NCBI GenBank assembly: GCA_934047225.1
Contig: OW203984.1
Location: 5,279,201 to 5,343,200 of the forward strand
DNA: 64,000 bases
Source of the DNA: Ypsolopha sequella
Lineage: Eukaryota > Arthropoda > Insecta > Lepidoptera > Ypsolophidae
Direction: 5' to 3'
Part shown: positions 53,274 through 63,601 of the stretch, piece after piece
How the letters are laid out: the number at the start of each line of letters is the position of its first letter
Numbering within the stretch: the first letter of the stretch is position 1
The notes under the pieces: generated by a model
Seen by the model: the letters and a program-made list of their open reading frames with translations, nothing else
Databases searched by the model: none
Told to the model about the DNA's origin: nothing
Program-made: the position numbers and the translations under genes

Positions 53274-54293
53274 GGGGTTCCGTAGTACGTAAAAGGTATA
53301 AAAGGAAACAAGGAAAGGTAAAGGAAAGGTACAAATTTGGCACAAAAATAGCATTAATTTGCCCACATATCACGGTGTAAAAAAATATGAAAAATTTTAA
53401 ATTCTTAAAAATTTTTCCAAAACAAAAGTTAGAAAAATAAAAAATATTATCTTAAAAATACAATATGGTATCAAATCGTACATATTAAAAAGTTTATTGT
53501 AAAAATATATAAGGTCTTTTAATTTAAATGGAAAGTAATTAAGGTGGTGATTCAGTATCGTTAATACATCACATTCCACTGTAAAGTACTTTTTTTTTCG
53601 CGAACTTTTTCTTCACTTGTCAATACAAACTGAGTCAGCTGATCGGACCACTTTGTACTGAGAAGAGAAAATAAGTTCGCGCAAAAAAAGTGCTTTGCAG
53701 AGGAATGTGATGTATTATCGATACTGAATCACCTCCTAAATTATTTTCCATTTAAATTGAAAGACTTTATATACTTACTTTTACTATATTTACGGGCACT
53801 GGTTTCGAGAAATCTTTGAAAAACCACAAAAATATGTATCAACCGAAAAATATGAAAAAACTGTCGATTACAGATCATAATTGGCCAATTACAGAAAAAC
53901 TATAGCAATTTAAAAAAAGTTGAGCACAAATGAGAAATATAAAAAAAGATATGAAATAAATTAAAAAAATATATTTTATAATAGAACAATATGGGTATCA
54001 AATTGTAGATATTAAAAAGTTGATTGTAAAAATATATAGTTTGGCTATATTTAATTGCATCTATTTCAAGAAATCCTTGAAATACCATAACAAAATGTAT
54101 GCCCCCCCCCCTTATCTCCAAAACTGGTGGCCCGAAAAATATGAAAAAAATCATGGTAGTATGGGTTTACGTAAAGATTACAGGAAAAATACGGTTGAGA
54201 AATTCATGAATAAAAAATCACAAAGTTAAATTTATCATCAATAATACGGAATCCTAGGTACGCGAGTCTGACTCGCACTTGGCCGGTTTTTTA
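53274..54293 (+). repeat. Interspersed repeat L, copy 3, split by a MITE
   Basis: Starts GGGTTCCGTAGTACGTAAAAGG, has the two AAAAAGTTTATTGTAAAAATATAT-type subunits and ends GTACGCGAGTCTGACTCGCACTTGGCCGG. Interrupted at 53511-53768. The combined length without the insert is about 760 bp, so this is the fullest copy in the window. Confidence 0.7.
53511..53768. mobile_element. TA-rich-target MITE inside repeat L (258 bp)
   Basis: Ends AAGGTCTTTTAATTTAAATGG... and ...CCATTTAAATTGAAAGACTT. Inside, GATTCAGTATCG.TAATACATCACATTCC pairs with its complement, and AAAGTACTTTTTTTTTCGCG with CGCAAAAAAAGTGCTTT. The target is ATAT/TATA. The uninterrupted relative at 17.9 kb (AAAAATATATACTTT) defines the empty site. 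Confidence 0.85.
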
Positions 54294-54299
54294 TGTCAT

Positions 54300-54576
54300 G
54301 GGTTTCAAAATCGACTTTGCTCGAACGCTCGTTTTGAATCATTTTAAAGCAAGCTCCTGCCAGCTGGGCGTTAAGATCTCTTGAACACGTCCTTATATTG
54401 TAGATATTGACCAACGTGCTTCCGCTTACCTTCTGCCATCTCAGAGTAAAAGGCAGCCGGCGGTCATTTATGCGGAGGGCATGTCCACACCACGTAAGTT
54501 GACGCTGCATGAGAAGAGTTTCCATGCTATACATAACATACACATGGCCACTGTAGGCTGAACAGACATCTGTCAA
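54300..54576 (-). mobile_element. LINE reverse transcriptase C-terminal fragment (minus)
   Basis: The minus frame from about 54576 reads METLLMQRQLTWCGHALRIN, then DRRLPFTLRW and a Lys/Ser-rich tail. The LMQRQLTWCGHALR motif is the post-catalytic region of a LINE reverse transcriptase (pattern L.WxGHxxR). It is truncated on both sides. Confidence 0.6.
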
Positions 54577-54797
54577 TAATGAAGGTACAGGAGGACTCCT
54601 CTTGCCCGCACTGCGGCGAGGAGGAAACGAGTAAGCACTACTTAGGTGAATGCTTTATATATTCTAGCCTAAGATGGGAAGTATTTGGTAATGATCACAT
54701 TAAAGAAGAAGACCTCAAGTGCCTTGGGTACTCAGACATATTAAGATATATTAAGAGAAGTGGAAGATTTGAGGAGGGAATGCAACTGGGACAATAG
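54555..54797 (+). mobile_element. LINE C-terminal zinc-knuckle fragment (plus)
   Basis: Reads LNRHLSIMKVQEDSSCPHCG then EEETSKHYLGEC (Cys-x2-Cys...His-x4-Cys), the cysteine cluster found after the RNase H domain of Jockey/R1/I-type LINEs. It continues about 45 residues to a stop. It belongs to a different element from the minus-strand LINE fragment that overlaps its left end. Confidence 0.65.
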
Positions 54798-55032
54798 GAT
54801 ACCAAAGCTCCAAGCAATAGGAATTGGATGGAATAGCTCAAACTGGAGAGCCGACCATCCGCCTGAGCCCAGCAGGCGTCCCACCTCTAAATCATCATCA
54901 TGCCATACATTCCGGAACGACGCAGAGCTTTCGTGTTAGGCACGCGATCCATTTGATCTTCAATCCGGATAGTCAAGTACTCAAACCAATCAACAACAGG
55001 GGCGGTCAATATTTGCGAAGTAATTATTTATT

Positions 55033-55419
55033 TTTCAATGCATGTGCTCGTAAAGACCCACTTTTTATGCATCAAAACCGAACAGAAAGTCGATTATTTT
55101 GCCCTAGGGCTTTATTTTTTTTTTTTATTTATTTACAATGGTTGGCTAACCTGCAGCCTTTCCTGTGTACCATAAATGTCATACTTTTTTTCCACTGTTT
55201 AACGGCTCTGGATACCTAGTCCTTTTGAGCCAATTACAAATTAAAGTTCACAAAATTATATTTGTTTTATTTCCTCACACTATGCATTGAAAAACGTAGT
55301 ACGATACACGGGCGTAAGAGCAATAAATTACTCGGTTACGTTTAAAACACTCGCTACGCTCGTGTTTTAAATCGTCCTCGTAATTTATTCCTTTGCGCTC
55401 TTGTAGCATAAACTACTAT
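55033..55419 (+). repeat. Interspersed repeat Z, copy 2
   Basis: Same order as the copy at 23.05 kb, including GAACAGAAAGTCGATTATTT, the T-run near 55110, and the terminal nested palindrome around AAAACACTCGCTACGCTCGT. Confidence 0.82.
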
Positions 55420-56219
55420 ATTGCCACTGTCATTTCCAAATGAGACCTGAACTTAATAATTGTACACCATCTTCTACGACTTATTTGAACAAAGTTGACG
55501 TATTTAAAAGTTATCCTTTCAAGTTACTTTTTCAGTAAATTTAACGTCCAAGAAGCTTAATACAGGAAGCGAGGGGAGCAGCTAATCTTCCCGATCTCTT
55601 TGATTTCTGTAAAATTCGATACGATCTTATCTGAGGCTTTGAACTTCAAAGCTTTAGGTTGCACCCTTTATATATACAGGTTGCTAAGAAATTCGATCTA
55701 TTCCTTGAAAGGGGTTATACTAGATATCATTTCCGACAAAATTAAATACTGCGTATCAACTAGGGGTCGAAATGATAAATTTTTTTCAAGTAAAGCACGT
55801 CGATATTTCAAAATTACTAAATAAAAATGGTTTTCTTTCCACTTAAGACCGTTTACTTCTGAGATTATGGAAATTCTGGGCATGTGTGTTTTTTATAAAT
55901 GATCACTCATCATTAATCAAAAAAATAACAAATAAGTGCTGAGAGAGGAATTATTATTTTTGAATAATTTGTTTTTCGTTACCAATCTGAAAGTTTGAAA
56001 AATATCTTAAAAAACTCGGAGACCAGTTATTTTCAACCCCTAGTTCTCTTGTATAATCCTTTAAAGGATTAGGTCGAATTTCAGAGCATCCTGTACATAA
56101 GCCAATTCTAGTGAGACTATATCGATTTGCTCTGCTGCCTTTAAGTACAAAAAATCCTTGCAGCTAATGCTCTATTAAAATACTGTATGTTACTTTACTC
56201 GAACTTTCCTAAAATATAT
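55420..56219. other. Unannotated stretch
   Basis: No gene recognised. The frames at 55600-55824 and 55698-55883 have no domain support. The segment separates two copies of repeat Z in the same orientation. Confidence 0.45.
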
Positions 56220-56594
56220 TTTCAATGCAAGTGCTCGTAAAGGCTCACTTTTTATGCATCAAAACCGAACAGAAAGTCGATTATTTTGCCCTAGGGCTAC
56301 ATATATTTTTTAATTTATATACGAGAAGTTGGCTAACCTGCAACCTTTCCTGTGTACCATAAATGTGATACTTTTTTTTCCACTGTTTAACGGCTCTGGA
56401 TACAGTCCTTATGAGCCAACATAATTTAAAGTTCACAAGATTATGTTTGTTTTATTTCCTCACACTATGCATTGAAAAACGTAGTATGATACACGGGCGT
56501 AAGAGCAATAAATTACTCGGTTACGTTTAAAACACTCGCTATGCTCGTGTTTTAAATCGTCCTCGTAATTTATTCCTTTTCGCCCTAGTAGCAT
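56220..56594 (+). repeat. Interspersed repeat Z, copy 3
   Basis: Third copy, same orientation, 801 bp after copy 2. The terminal palindrome has one change (GCTATGCTCGT instead of GCTACGCTCGT). Confidence 0.82.
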
Positions 56595-56984
56595 TTCGGT
56601 AACAATGTGAAATAGCTCATGCGCCATTGGAGTTAAAACCCCATTTCCCATTATCACAAACTGTCAGTTTCCTCCTTCGTGCAAAAAAATATACTAAAGC
56701 TTGGATTAATTGCAATTTAAATTGGAACACCTGTAAGTGGTTTCATTAAAGACACCAATTTGCACCCATTGATAAAGTAACCTAGAGTTCTATATTCAAA
56801 CATTCTAAAGTCATACATTACTGAATTTTGTTTATTAATTAGTATTAAAACAATTAAAAAAATTATTATTCGATAATTATCTACTGATACAAATATTTAT
56901 ATAAAATTAATATTAACTAAAATGACTAATTAAACTAAAAACCTACAGTTCCTAAAATTAAAAACTAAACTATAAATAAAATAC
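56595..56984. other. Unannotated AT-rich stretch
   Basis: No gene. The part next to 56985 is AT-rich and probably contains the 3' untranslated end of LINE Q copy 2. Confidence 0.4.
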
Positions 56985-57731
56985 TTAACCAAAAAAATAT
57001 ATAATAAAAATAAAAAACCCGGTCCAGGTCGCTGTCCCCCGATAGGGTGCGCAGAATGCTGGCAACGTTTCCTCTTTGGATGGCCAGACTGATCCTCTGG
57101 CTGGACCCCACGGACCCAACGTCTCCACCCCAAACGGCGCAAACATATAGCACCTGTCCAGTGCCGAACACTTGCGCCGTTTGTTGCTTTCGGCAGTGCC
57201 TGCCGATGCACCAGCGGCCCTGCAGCTTTGTTGGACATAAGAAGCCGCCAGCGTGTCCACGCATGTTGCGTCCCATACTAGCGGCCGCTCATGCTTCCAT
57301 GCTGTCAAAGTCATGCCGTCGGGCCTCTTTCCATCGTCCCGAACGACTCCTGTCGGTTCACGCGTCGATGGTACGTTGATCGTGGTGAAGGCGCTTCAGA
57401 TAATGTCATTCAGGGCAGCATGGCGAGACTGGCGGCCGGCACTGCGTCGACACGATAGGCCGTGGAGCCCGAAACAGTCCACGTCAGCTCCGCAGGGGCA
57501 GCGATGTAGTTGGGTTAGTTTCGTGCCTAGCCGCAAGCCTATGGCCGTACTAAATGACAGATTGTCGAGTAGGGTACCCGTATTTGCGGAAGGAAGTGCC
57601 TGCAGCCAATAGCCCGACTCGCGTTCCGAAACGGCAAGGAGACGAGCTCGCTCTATGTCACTTACGCTAGTATCTAAAAGTTCTTTTTGTTTAATTTTGC
57701 AGAGCGGCTCGTCCCATTGCCACTGTGCCAT
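56985..57731 (-). mobile_element. LINE family Q, copy 2, with restriction-like endonuclease motif
   Basis: From 57731 the minus strand encodes MAQWQWDEPLCKIKQKELLD, then LQALPSANTGTLLDNLSFST, CPCGADVDCFGLHGLSCR, GRQSRHAALNDII; then a stop (57396-57398); then in the same frame KRPDGMTLTAWKHERPLVWD, ATCVDTLAASYV, and FAPFGVETLGPWGP. RPDG...VWDAT resembles the PD...D-x-T core of the restriction-like endonucleases carried by R2/R4-type LINEs. The CGADVDCFGLHGLSC cluster would be the Cys/His region before it. A frameshift precedes ISLAIQRGNVASIL. It is 5'-truncated and inactive. Clade not assigned. Confidence 0.65.
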
Positions 57732-58619
57732 TAAATTTTACTCAATTAGTTTTATTTTGTCTCTTATGTTACTTTTTAATATTTTATAAATTTGTCATCG
57801 TCAGACTCACCAGTAAGAGTCTAATTTCCCACAACCCAGGGAATACTAATGTGGGGAAGTGAGGATTAGAGTTTTTTAAAGACACTTGTCAAACAACATA
57901 GTAATAGTGCATAAAATATTTTTGTATTTCTTTTTGGTTGCAAATAAACATATTTTTTATTTTTACTTCCACGTTTACAAAAGTGAATGAGAATTTCTAT
58001 TCTCTATTTATTCCGTTATATCGCCTTTCTCCTTTCTAGGAATAAAGCATTTAGAGGAGAACAAGTTGATGTTGGCCGTGGCCCGTATTGCCCCGGCTTA
58101 CTGCTGCACCACAGAAAAGTTCTACCAATTATTGTAAGAGAGACACCGCAGGCGGGGTAATAAGGACTATGGGAAACTGGGTTACTAATAAATGGATGTG
58201 GCAATTGGTAATAATATTAGTATTTGAAAAGAACATAAATTAAAGTGTGGTTTTTAGCCATGATATAGATCCTGATTTAGTTATAATAAAATGTAGATTA
58301 GGGTACAGAAATTAGGAACTAAATTGAATTTTAAATTGTTCGTCCCTTCTAGAGCGTAGCACTTTGTTTGCTACATTAACGTAGCAAATTGCAATAAATA
58401 ATGGCTCGTAATAAAAGCTCCGAAAACTAAATTAAAAATAAGAATGTTCAATTTATGAATGTTACTGCTTTAAATACTTATCTACCGAAAACTTCTGCGC
58501 TAATAAATATACGAAAACTACCAAAAACTACCGAATGAAATACTGAAAATTCCGAAAACTACTGTCAGCTATTTTAATCGTAGATCTCCGAATAAAAATT
58601 AACGTTTTTGTATGTCATG
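57732..58619. other. Unannotated stretch
   Basis: No gene recognised. 58016-58204 (minus) is open but without a domain. Confidence 0.45.
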
Positions 58620-58790
58620 AATTCTGTTAAAACTAGAGACCTCGCTTCGTTTCGCTCCGCTTCGCTCGGCTCCTTATTTTATCTTACATGTAAACCTAAC
58701 ACGCTCCTCCGCGCTTCCCTCGTCGTCGCACCTATTTTTGACTTTTGTTTCATGGTTTTTTCGGTAAGTTCTTTCGGAAGTTCAGTAATT
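58620..58790. repeat. Interspersed repeat R, copy 2
   Basis: CCTCGCTTCGTTTCGCTCCG, then ACATGTAAACCTAACACGCT and GTCGCACCTATTTTTGA, in the same order as at 36.61 kb. Confidence 0.6.
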
Positions 58791-58886
58791 TATTCGGAGG
58801 TTCATTATTAAAACCAGGTGGTCGTGAGATAGTTTGCTATGTTTAATTTATTTTGTCGGTAGATGTTACACAGTTAAATTAGTATA

Positions 58887-59383
58887 CAGGTTGTTTGGGA
58901 CATCGATGTAAATATTTTCAGGGATGATAAAGAAACCGATTTTGAACATTTTTGACTTAACATACTATTTTGCAAAGTTTTGTAGTTTCCGAGATATAGA
59001 CATTTTTCAGTTTTGTCTACTTAAAATTAGAATGAAAAATTATTTATGGCTAAAATTATATTTTTATTTTAAATGATGTCTGATTACTTCAATTAAACAA
59101 AAAAACTAGTCAAAAATATGTGAAAATAAAAATAAAGCTAAAGTACGAAAAAACAGTTTTTTTTGTAAATATCAGTAAAAATTACAAATTATAATTTTCA
59201 GCCATAAATAGTGTTTTATTGTTTTTTAATTCCAGTTACCTAATTTAAAGTAGACAAAAATAAAAAAATTCTGTATCTCGAAAACTATAAAACTTTGCAT
59301 AATGGTAAATTCAGTCAGAAATTTTCAAAATCACTTCCTTTATCATCCCTGAAAATATTTACATCGATGTCCCAAACATCCTG
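58887..59383. mobile_element. TA-flanked MITE (497 bp)
   Basis: TA at 58885-58886 and 59384-59385. Ends CAGGTTGTTTGGGACATCGA... and ...ATCGATGTCCCAAACATCCTG. Pairing continues inward (ATTTTCAGGGATGATAAAG, AAAGTTTTGTAGTTTCCGAG, TTATGGCTAAAATTATA and complements), making almost the whole element one hairpin. Related decayed sequence lies at 60.02-60.11 kb. Confidence 0.88.
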
Positions 59384-59479
59384 TATTTTTCTATAACTAA
59401 TTTTGCCGTTGCAGCAGTTCGCAGTTCAAAATAGGCTCTAGCCCTTCGGTCACCCGAAAATTTGACCAGGCGCGACGAA

Positions 59480-59645
59480 CCACCACCACCACCACCACCA
59501 CCACCACCACCACCACCACCATCATCATCATCACCACCACCACCATAATCACCCTCACCATCAACACCACCATCCCCATCACCACCACCGTAACCATCAC
59601 CATCACCACCACCACCACCACCACCACCACCATCGCCATCATCAT

Positions 59646-59703
<58 letters not shown>
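59480..59703. repeat. Compound (CAC/CAT)n microsatellite
   Basis: About 224 bp of CAC- and CAT-type triplets. It gives artificial poly-Asp/Gly and poly-Met/Val frames on the minus strand. Confidence 0.95.
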
Positions 59704-60030
59704 GAATCTCCTATCGAATCTGTGCATTTTTTCGGGATAAAAAGTAGCCTCTGTCTGTGTCTGTTGCTCCGTTGCTGCATAAAAGAAGGACAAACGAACA
59801 AACCAACAAACACTTTCGCATTTATAATAAAAGTAGGGATTGGGACATTATATTATAACTTTTATTCCGTCTACAAGTATTTAATCAAATCTCCGCCAAA
59901 CATTCTTTTGCGTTTGGACAATTGATTGAATATATAATCAGAATATTTCATACAAACGTAATTTTTGTAAACTAATTTTTATTTTTAGATTTGACACTAG
60001 TGTCGCAGTCATAGAGAAAAAAATGTAAAA
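59704..60030. other. Unannotated stretch
   Basis: AT-rich, nothing recognised. Confidence 0.45.
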
Positions 60031-60535
60031 AATTACTATATCTCGAAAACTACTAAACGTTGCAAAGTGGTAAATAAAATCAAAAAATATCAAAATGATC
60101 CCAGAAAGTATTTACAAACATTAACATTATATCATTGCAGTATAGAAACGCAGAAAGAAAAGTAAATCTGGATGTGAGGAGCTCTGAACCGGGCATCGAA
60201 CCCGGGACCTCTCGCTTGCCGGGCGATTGCTCTAACCTCTGAGCTATCCAGGTCTCAACACAACTCGTGAATTTACCGATGTGCTCTCCCATACTGCAAT
60301 GATATTTATCGATACCCACTGTATTCAAAGCTAGTCAAAGACCATCATGCCCTACCGTCACCTGTTACAGAATCGGGTAGTGAAGAATACACATTTCTCT
60401 TATCGAAACTATGACAGAAATAAATTTCTATGCAATGATATAATGTTAATTTATATCTCCTTGCGATGGATAAATCGCCAAGTGTTCAAACATAGAAATT
60501 TATTTCTGTCATAGTTTTATTTACAAACAACCTGT
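60031..60535. mobile_element. Decayed MITE end interrupted by a retroposon
   Basis: 60031-60120 (ATATCTCGAAAACTACTAAA..., GATCCCAGAAAGTATTTACA) resembles the right half of the MITE at 58.89 kb. After the insertion the end resumes at 60518 (TATTTACAAACAACCTGTA), corresponding to the CATCCTGTA end of that MITE. Confidence 0.65.
60121..60517 (-). mobile_element. tRNA-like retroposon, long copy (397 bp)
   Basis: Flanked by a 12-bp direct repeat TATTTACAAACA (60109-60120, 60518-60529). On the minus strand it contains TGGATAGCTCAGAGGTTAGA (A-box-like) and GAGGTCCCGGGTTCGATGCC (B-box-like), about 60 bases apart as in a tRNA, plus a stem-loop in which GGC would be the anticodon. The acceptor ends do not pair, so it is not a working tRNA gene. 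Inverted copies of ACTATGACAGAAATAAATTT lie at 60408 and 60493-60517, and TTAACATTATATCATTGCA is inverted at 60433-60450. A shorter copy is at 13961-14140. Confidence 0.72.
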
Positions 60536-60965
60536 ACTGTTCATATAGTCAAAATTACCTCCATTCCTGCCACATTACAATGTCTCGTGTAGATTTTTCA
60601 AGTGCCGAACCCAACGTAGCACCGTTACCACAACCATTTATTATTGCCGCTAAAAGCACTCATCATGGACCCAAGGGATGCTCTTATCAACACTGAAATG
60701 TATTATAATCTCAATATTAATTATTCCTGTGGCCCTGCGGAAGCTATTAACCCAATTAAATGGTAACAAAGTCGTTCCGCAAACATTACGTTGTCGTCGA
60801 CATTCCGTATCTAATAATTGACAAGATCGGTTGTTCGGTGGTGGTGATAGTTGCTGTGACAATGAAGTCTTTTCCTGCGAATGTAGAGTAAGTTAAACGT
60901 GGCGTTGCATAGACAAAAACATTGCACATACTGATTTTGTCACAGAACTGTTTTTAGGACCATTC
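60536..60965. other. Unannotated stretch
   Basis: No gene recognised; the minus frame at 60650-60862 has no domain. Confidence 0.45.
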
Positions 60966-61174
60966 TGTATCTTTAGTTGCCAACTGGACTAGGTGCCTAT
61001 CATCAAAAACATAGCTAAAAACGGAACTTTCAAAATTGCCATTAGTGGGTATTGGACTATTTACGAACTGTATCGTCACTTCTAGTGCGAACATATCCTT
61101 AGACAATCAGAATTCGATAGTATATGTATGTTTTTGATGATAGGCACCCAGTCCAGTTGGCAACTAAAGATACA
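60966..61174. mobile_element. MITE with 48-bp terminal inverted repeats (209 bp)
   Basis: TGTATCTTTAGTTGCCAACT, then GGACTAGGTGCCTATCATCA on the left, and the near-exact complement at 61127-61174. Target duplication not clear. Non-coding. Confidence 0.82.
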
Positions 61175-61344
61175 TAATAGGCCCTCTGGAGTCGAAGTAG
61201 TCGCATGACCGAAAATAATTGGAGCTGATCATCAATAGATATGTCATTAACTATAAAATTTCCGTTTTCCAAATTGCCATGTAAGAATTTGAAGAAAACT
61301 CAATTTTCAGTACAAACAAATTTCATTTTTTTAGAAATGTCAAG

Positions 61345-61898
61345 TTTCTGCCAGCACCATAGTACTCTCTATGGTACCTATAAATATGAGTGAATAAATC
61401 GGTCGATGTTTATTACTGAATACGATTATTATATATATACCTAAATGAATAATAAAAAAATATGTATATTAAAGTTGTACAAAAATTGTAGATGAGAAAA
61501 TTAATGCAAAATAGTATTTTTTAACTTAATGTTGTGTCTTTCATACACAATTTTTTGAAACAAAATTTGAACTTGTCATTATAATATGCAAGTTAATGTG
61601 AGTTATATTTCGGGCCCTATCCTGGGTCCGGCATCAGTCACAATGAAATTGTTTGATACTTTTTTTTGATCGCGCGCCTGCGCGCTTCCTTCAGATCAGA
61701 TAAAGTGGCATACTCTGCATCTCGTTATAAAAATACTATTTTGCATTAATTTTCTCATCTACAATTTTTTTTTACAACTTTAATATACAATTTTCATTTA
61801 GGCATATATATAATAATCGTATTCAGTAATCAACATCGACCGATTTATTCACTCATATTTATAGGTACCGTAGAGAGTACTATGGTGCTGGCAGAAAA
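61345..61898. mobile_element. Fold-back element with ~170-bp arms
   Basis: Left arm 61345-61521 (TTTCTGCCAGCACCATAGTA..., AATAAATCGGTCGATGTTTA, AGATGAGAAAATTAATGCAA) pairs with right arm 61729-61898. The 207-bp spacer includes TTTCGGGCCCTATCCTGGGT and a GC-rich CGCGCGCCTGCGCGC hairpin. No coding capacity; target duplication not identified. Confidence 0.85.
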
Positions 61899-62569
61899 CC
61901 AGCGTTATAGATTTATTTACAACATTTTCTGAGCCAGGGCCAATTCATTTTTACAGTGCTTTAACTATTTATTGTAAAATTGTGCTTAGGTATAAAATAT
62001 ATTCACTTTTGAAAAGCTTTTTATTTACATATATTTATACGAAACAATAATTAAATGAAATATTTTATATTATAAAATTATACAATTTAAGATATATTTC
62101 GGGTTCGACCTGGACCGCCGGGTATCCCGGTCGGACCCAAAATTGTACTTAGGTTAGTGATGTTTATTCCTTTTTGTTTGTTTCTTTTTTATTTTATTAC
62201 CTTAATTGTGTTATTTGAATTGTGTTCCGTTCTGTATCAATGAATAAACTGTTTTCTATTCCATTTTCTAATCTATACTATTCTTTTTACACCTGTCTAA
62301 TAAATGTCGGCACAACTAATAAATTATACATTATTTCAGTGTTGAGCGAAGTATTGCATTAGATTATAAAAACAGTAAAAAGGAAATTAAGAAAATCAGA
62401 CGAAAACACCAAAAGCTGCTTATAACTGAACTATGCATAGATTTCGCGAAGAACACATCTCTCCATGGTCTTAAATACATCAACGAACGAGGAATTTCTA
62501 TCGTCGAAAAGTACGTTTGAAAATCGGCTTTATTGAGTACTTGATACTGTACAAAACTAAGTGTAGTAT
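61899..62569. other. Unannotated stretch
   Basis: 62095-62150 (ATATTTCGGGTTCGACCTGG, CCGGGTATCCCGG) resembles part of the spacer of the preceding fold-back element. 62200-62275 has AATGAATAAACTG, a possible retroelement 3' end. No gene. Confidence 0.45.
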
Positions 62570-62705
62570 GATTTAACTAATTTGACAGGACTAAACTTAC
62601 TTTAAGCGTTCTATCTTTGTCTTTTCAACACGGAGAGAGAAAGAGAGAACGCTGAAATTAGGTTTAGTCCTGTCAAATAAGTTAAATCGTGCTTTACCGA
62701 ATCCA
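62570..62705. mobile_element. MITE S, copy 2
   Basis: TTTAACTAATTTGACAGGAC... and ...GTCCTGTCAAATAAGTTAAA are inverted; inside, AAGCGTTCT pairs with AGAACGCTG. On the right it continues into TCGTGCTTTACCGAATCC without interruption, giving the reference for the T1-split copy at 15.15 kb. Confidence 0.75.
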
Positions 62706-62809
62706 TAATATCAATGTATATTTACAAAGCTTACTTAGTAGATACTTTTCTGTTTTTGACTGAGAAACTTTGCCAAACCATAAAAAGAAGTTCTACATAG
62801 TAGCTTTAA

Positions 62810-63111
62810 GAGCGGTTTAACACTTAAATTCAAAATTCCCTCATAGTTATTCAACAAAACCTATGTATTGGGTATGATGCCATTGCAAAGTTTCTGTAAA
62901 TTAGAATTTCAAAATGCTTTCAGTTTAAAATTTTAAATTTTTGAAATTCAAATTTACAGAAACCAATGGAAACTTTGCGATGGCAACATACACAATACAT
63001 GGGTAATAAGGTTTTGCTGAATAACTATTGAGTGAATTTTGAATTTAAGTTTTCTGTTTCGACTAATTAGAAAAAGTCGGGTTTTTTCACAATCCGGCTG
63101 CAAAACCTCTC
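62810..63111. mobile_element. TTAA-type MITE T2, copy 2 (302 bp)
   Basis: TTAA at 62806-62809 and 63112-63115. Ends GAGCGGTTTAACACTTAAATT... and ...CAATCCGGCTGCAAAACCTCTC. Compared with copy 1 (21.69 kb) the left arm lacks about 45 bp near its end. Confidence 0.85.
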
Positions 63112-63295
63112 TTAAATACCTGATTTCATATGGCAGTCCAATTACCGTAATTTATAAAACGCAAACGCGAGGCTGAAATGCATAAAAGTGACCGAATCAT
63201 GATAGGCAAAACATGGTATAACTCGAATCAATAGGCATTGGGAATAAAAAAGCGACCCCTATCTCAAAAAACTAAGGTTACTTCTACATACATGG

Positions 63296-63601
63296 TAAAT
63301 AAAACAAATTCTTGGTAATTTTTCCACTGTTTTTTATTAGACTAGCGACCGGTTTCGTTAAAATAACATCTTCAGGCTTATTGATATGGGTACGAATCAT
63401 GAGATGGAATATTTCGTCTTTATTTACAGTAATGATGTGTTCACAACATGATTTTCACATCACAACTGTAAACAAAGATGAAATATTCCATCTCATGATT
63501 CGTGCCGATATCATAAAAACCTGAAAATGTTATTTTAACGAAACCAGTCGCTAGTCTCATAAAAAACAGTGGAACTGTTACCAATAATTTGTTTTATTTG
63601 C
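63296..63601. mobile_element. Fold-back element with ~144-bp arms
   Basis: Left arm 63296-63439 (AAATAAAACAAATTCTTGGT, GACTAGCGACCGGTTTCGTT, CATGAGATGGAATATTTCGT) pairs with right arm 63456-63601 around a 16-base loop. The target duplication is not clear. Confidence 0.88.

Noticed and set aside
57047..57612. 110- and 119-codon plus-strand frames
   Set aside because: Antisense shadows of LINE Q copy 2, which is recognisable on the minus strand.
59359..59813. Poly-Asp/Gly and poly-Met/Val frames of ~140 codons
   Set aside because: They translate the (CAC/CAT)n microsatellite.
60190..60255. tRNA gene on the minus strand
   Set aside because: A- and B-box-like blocks are present, but the acceptor stem halves do not pair and the segment lies inside a TSD-flanked repeat with a deleted second copy at 14.0 kb.
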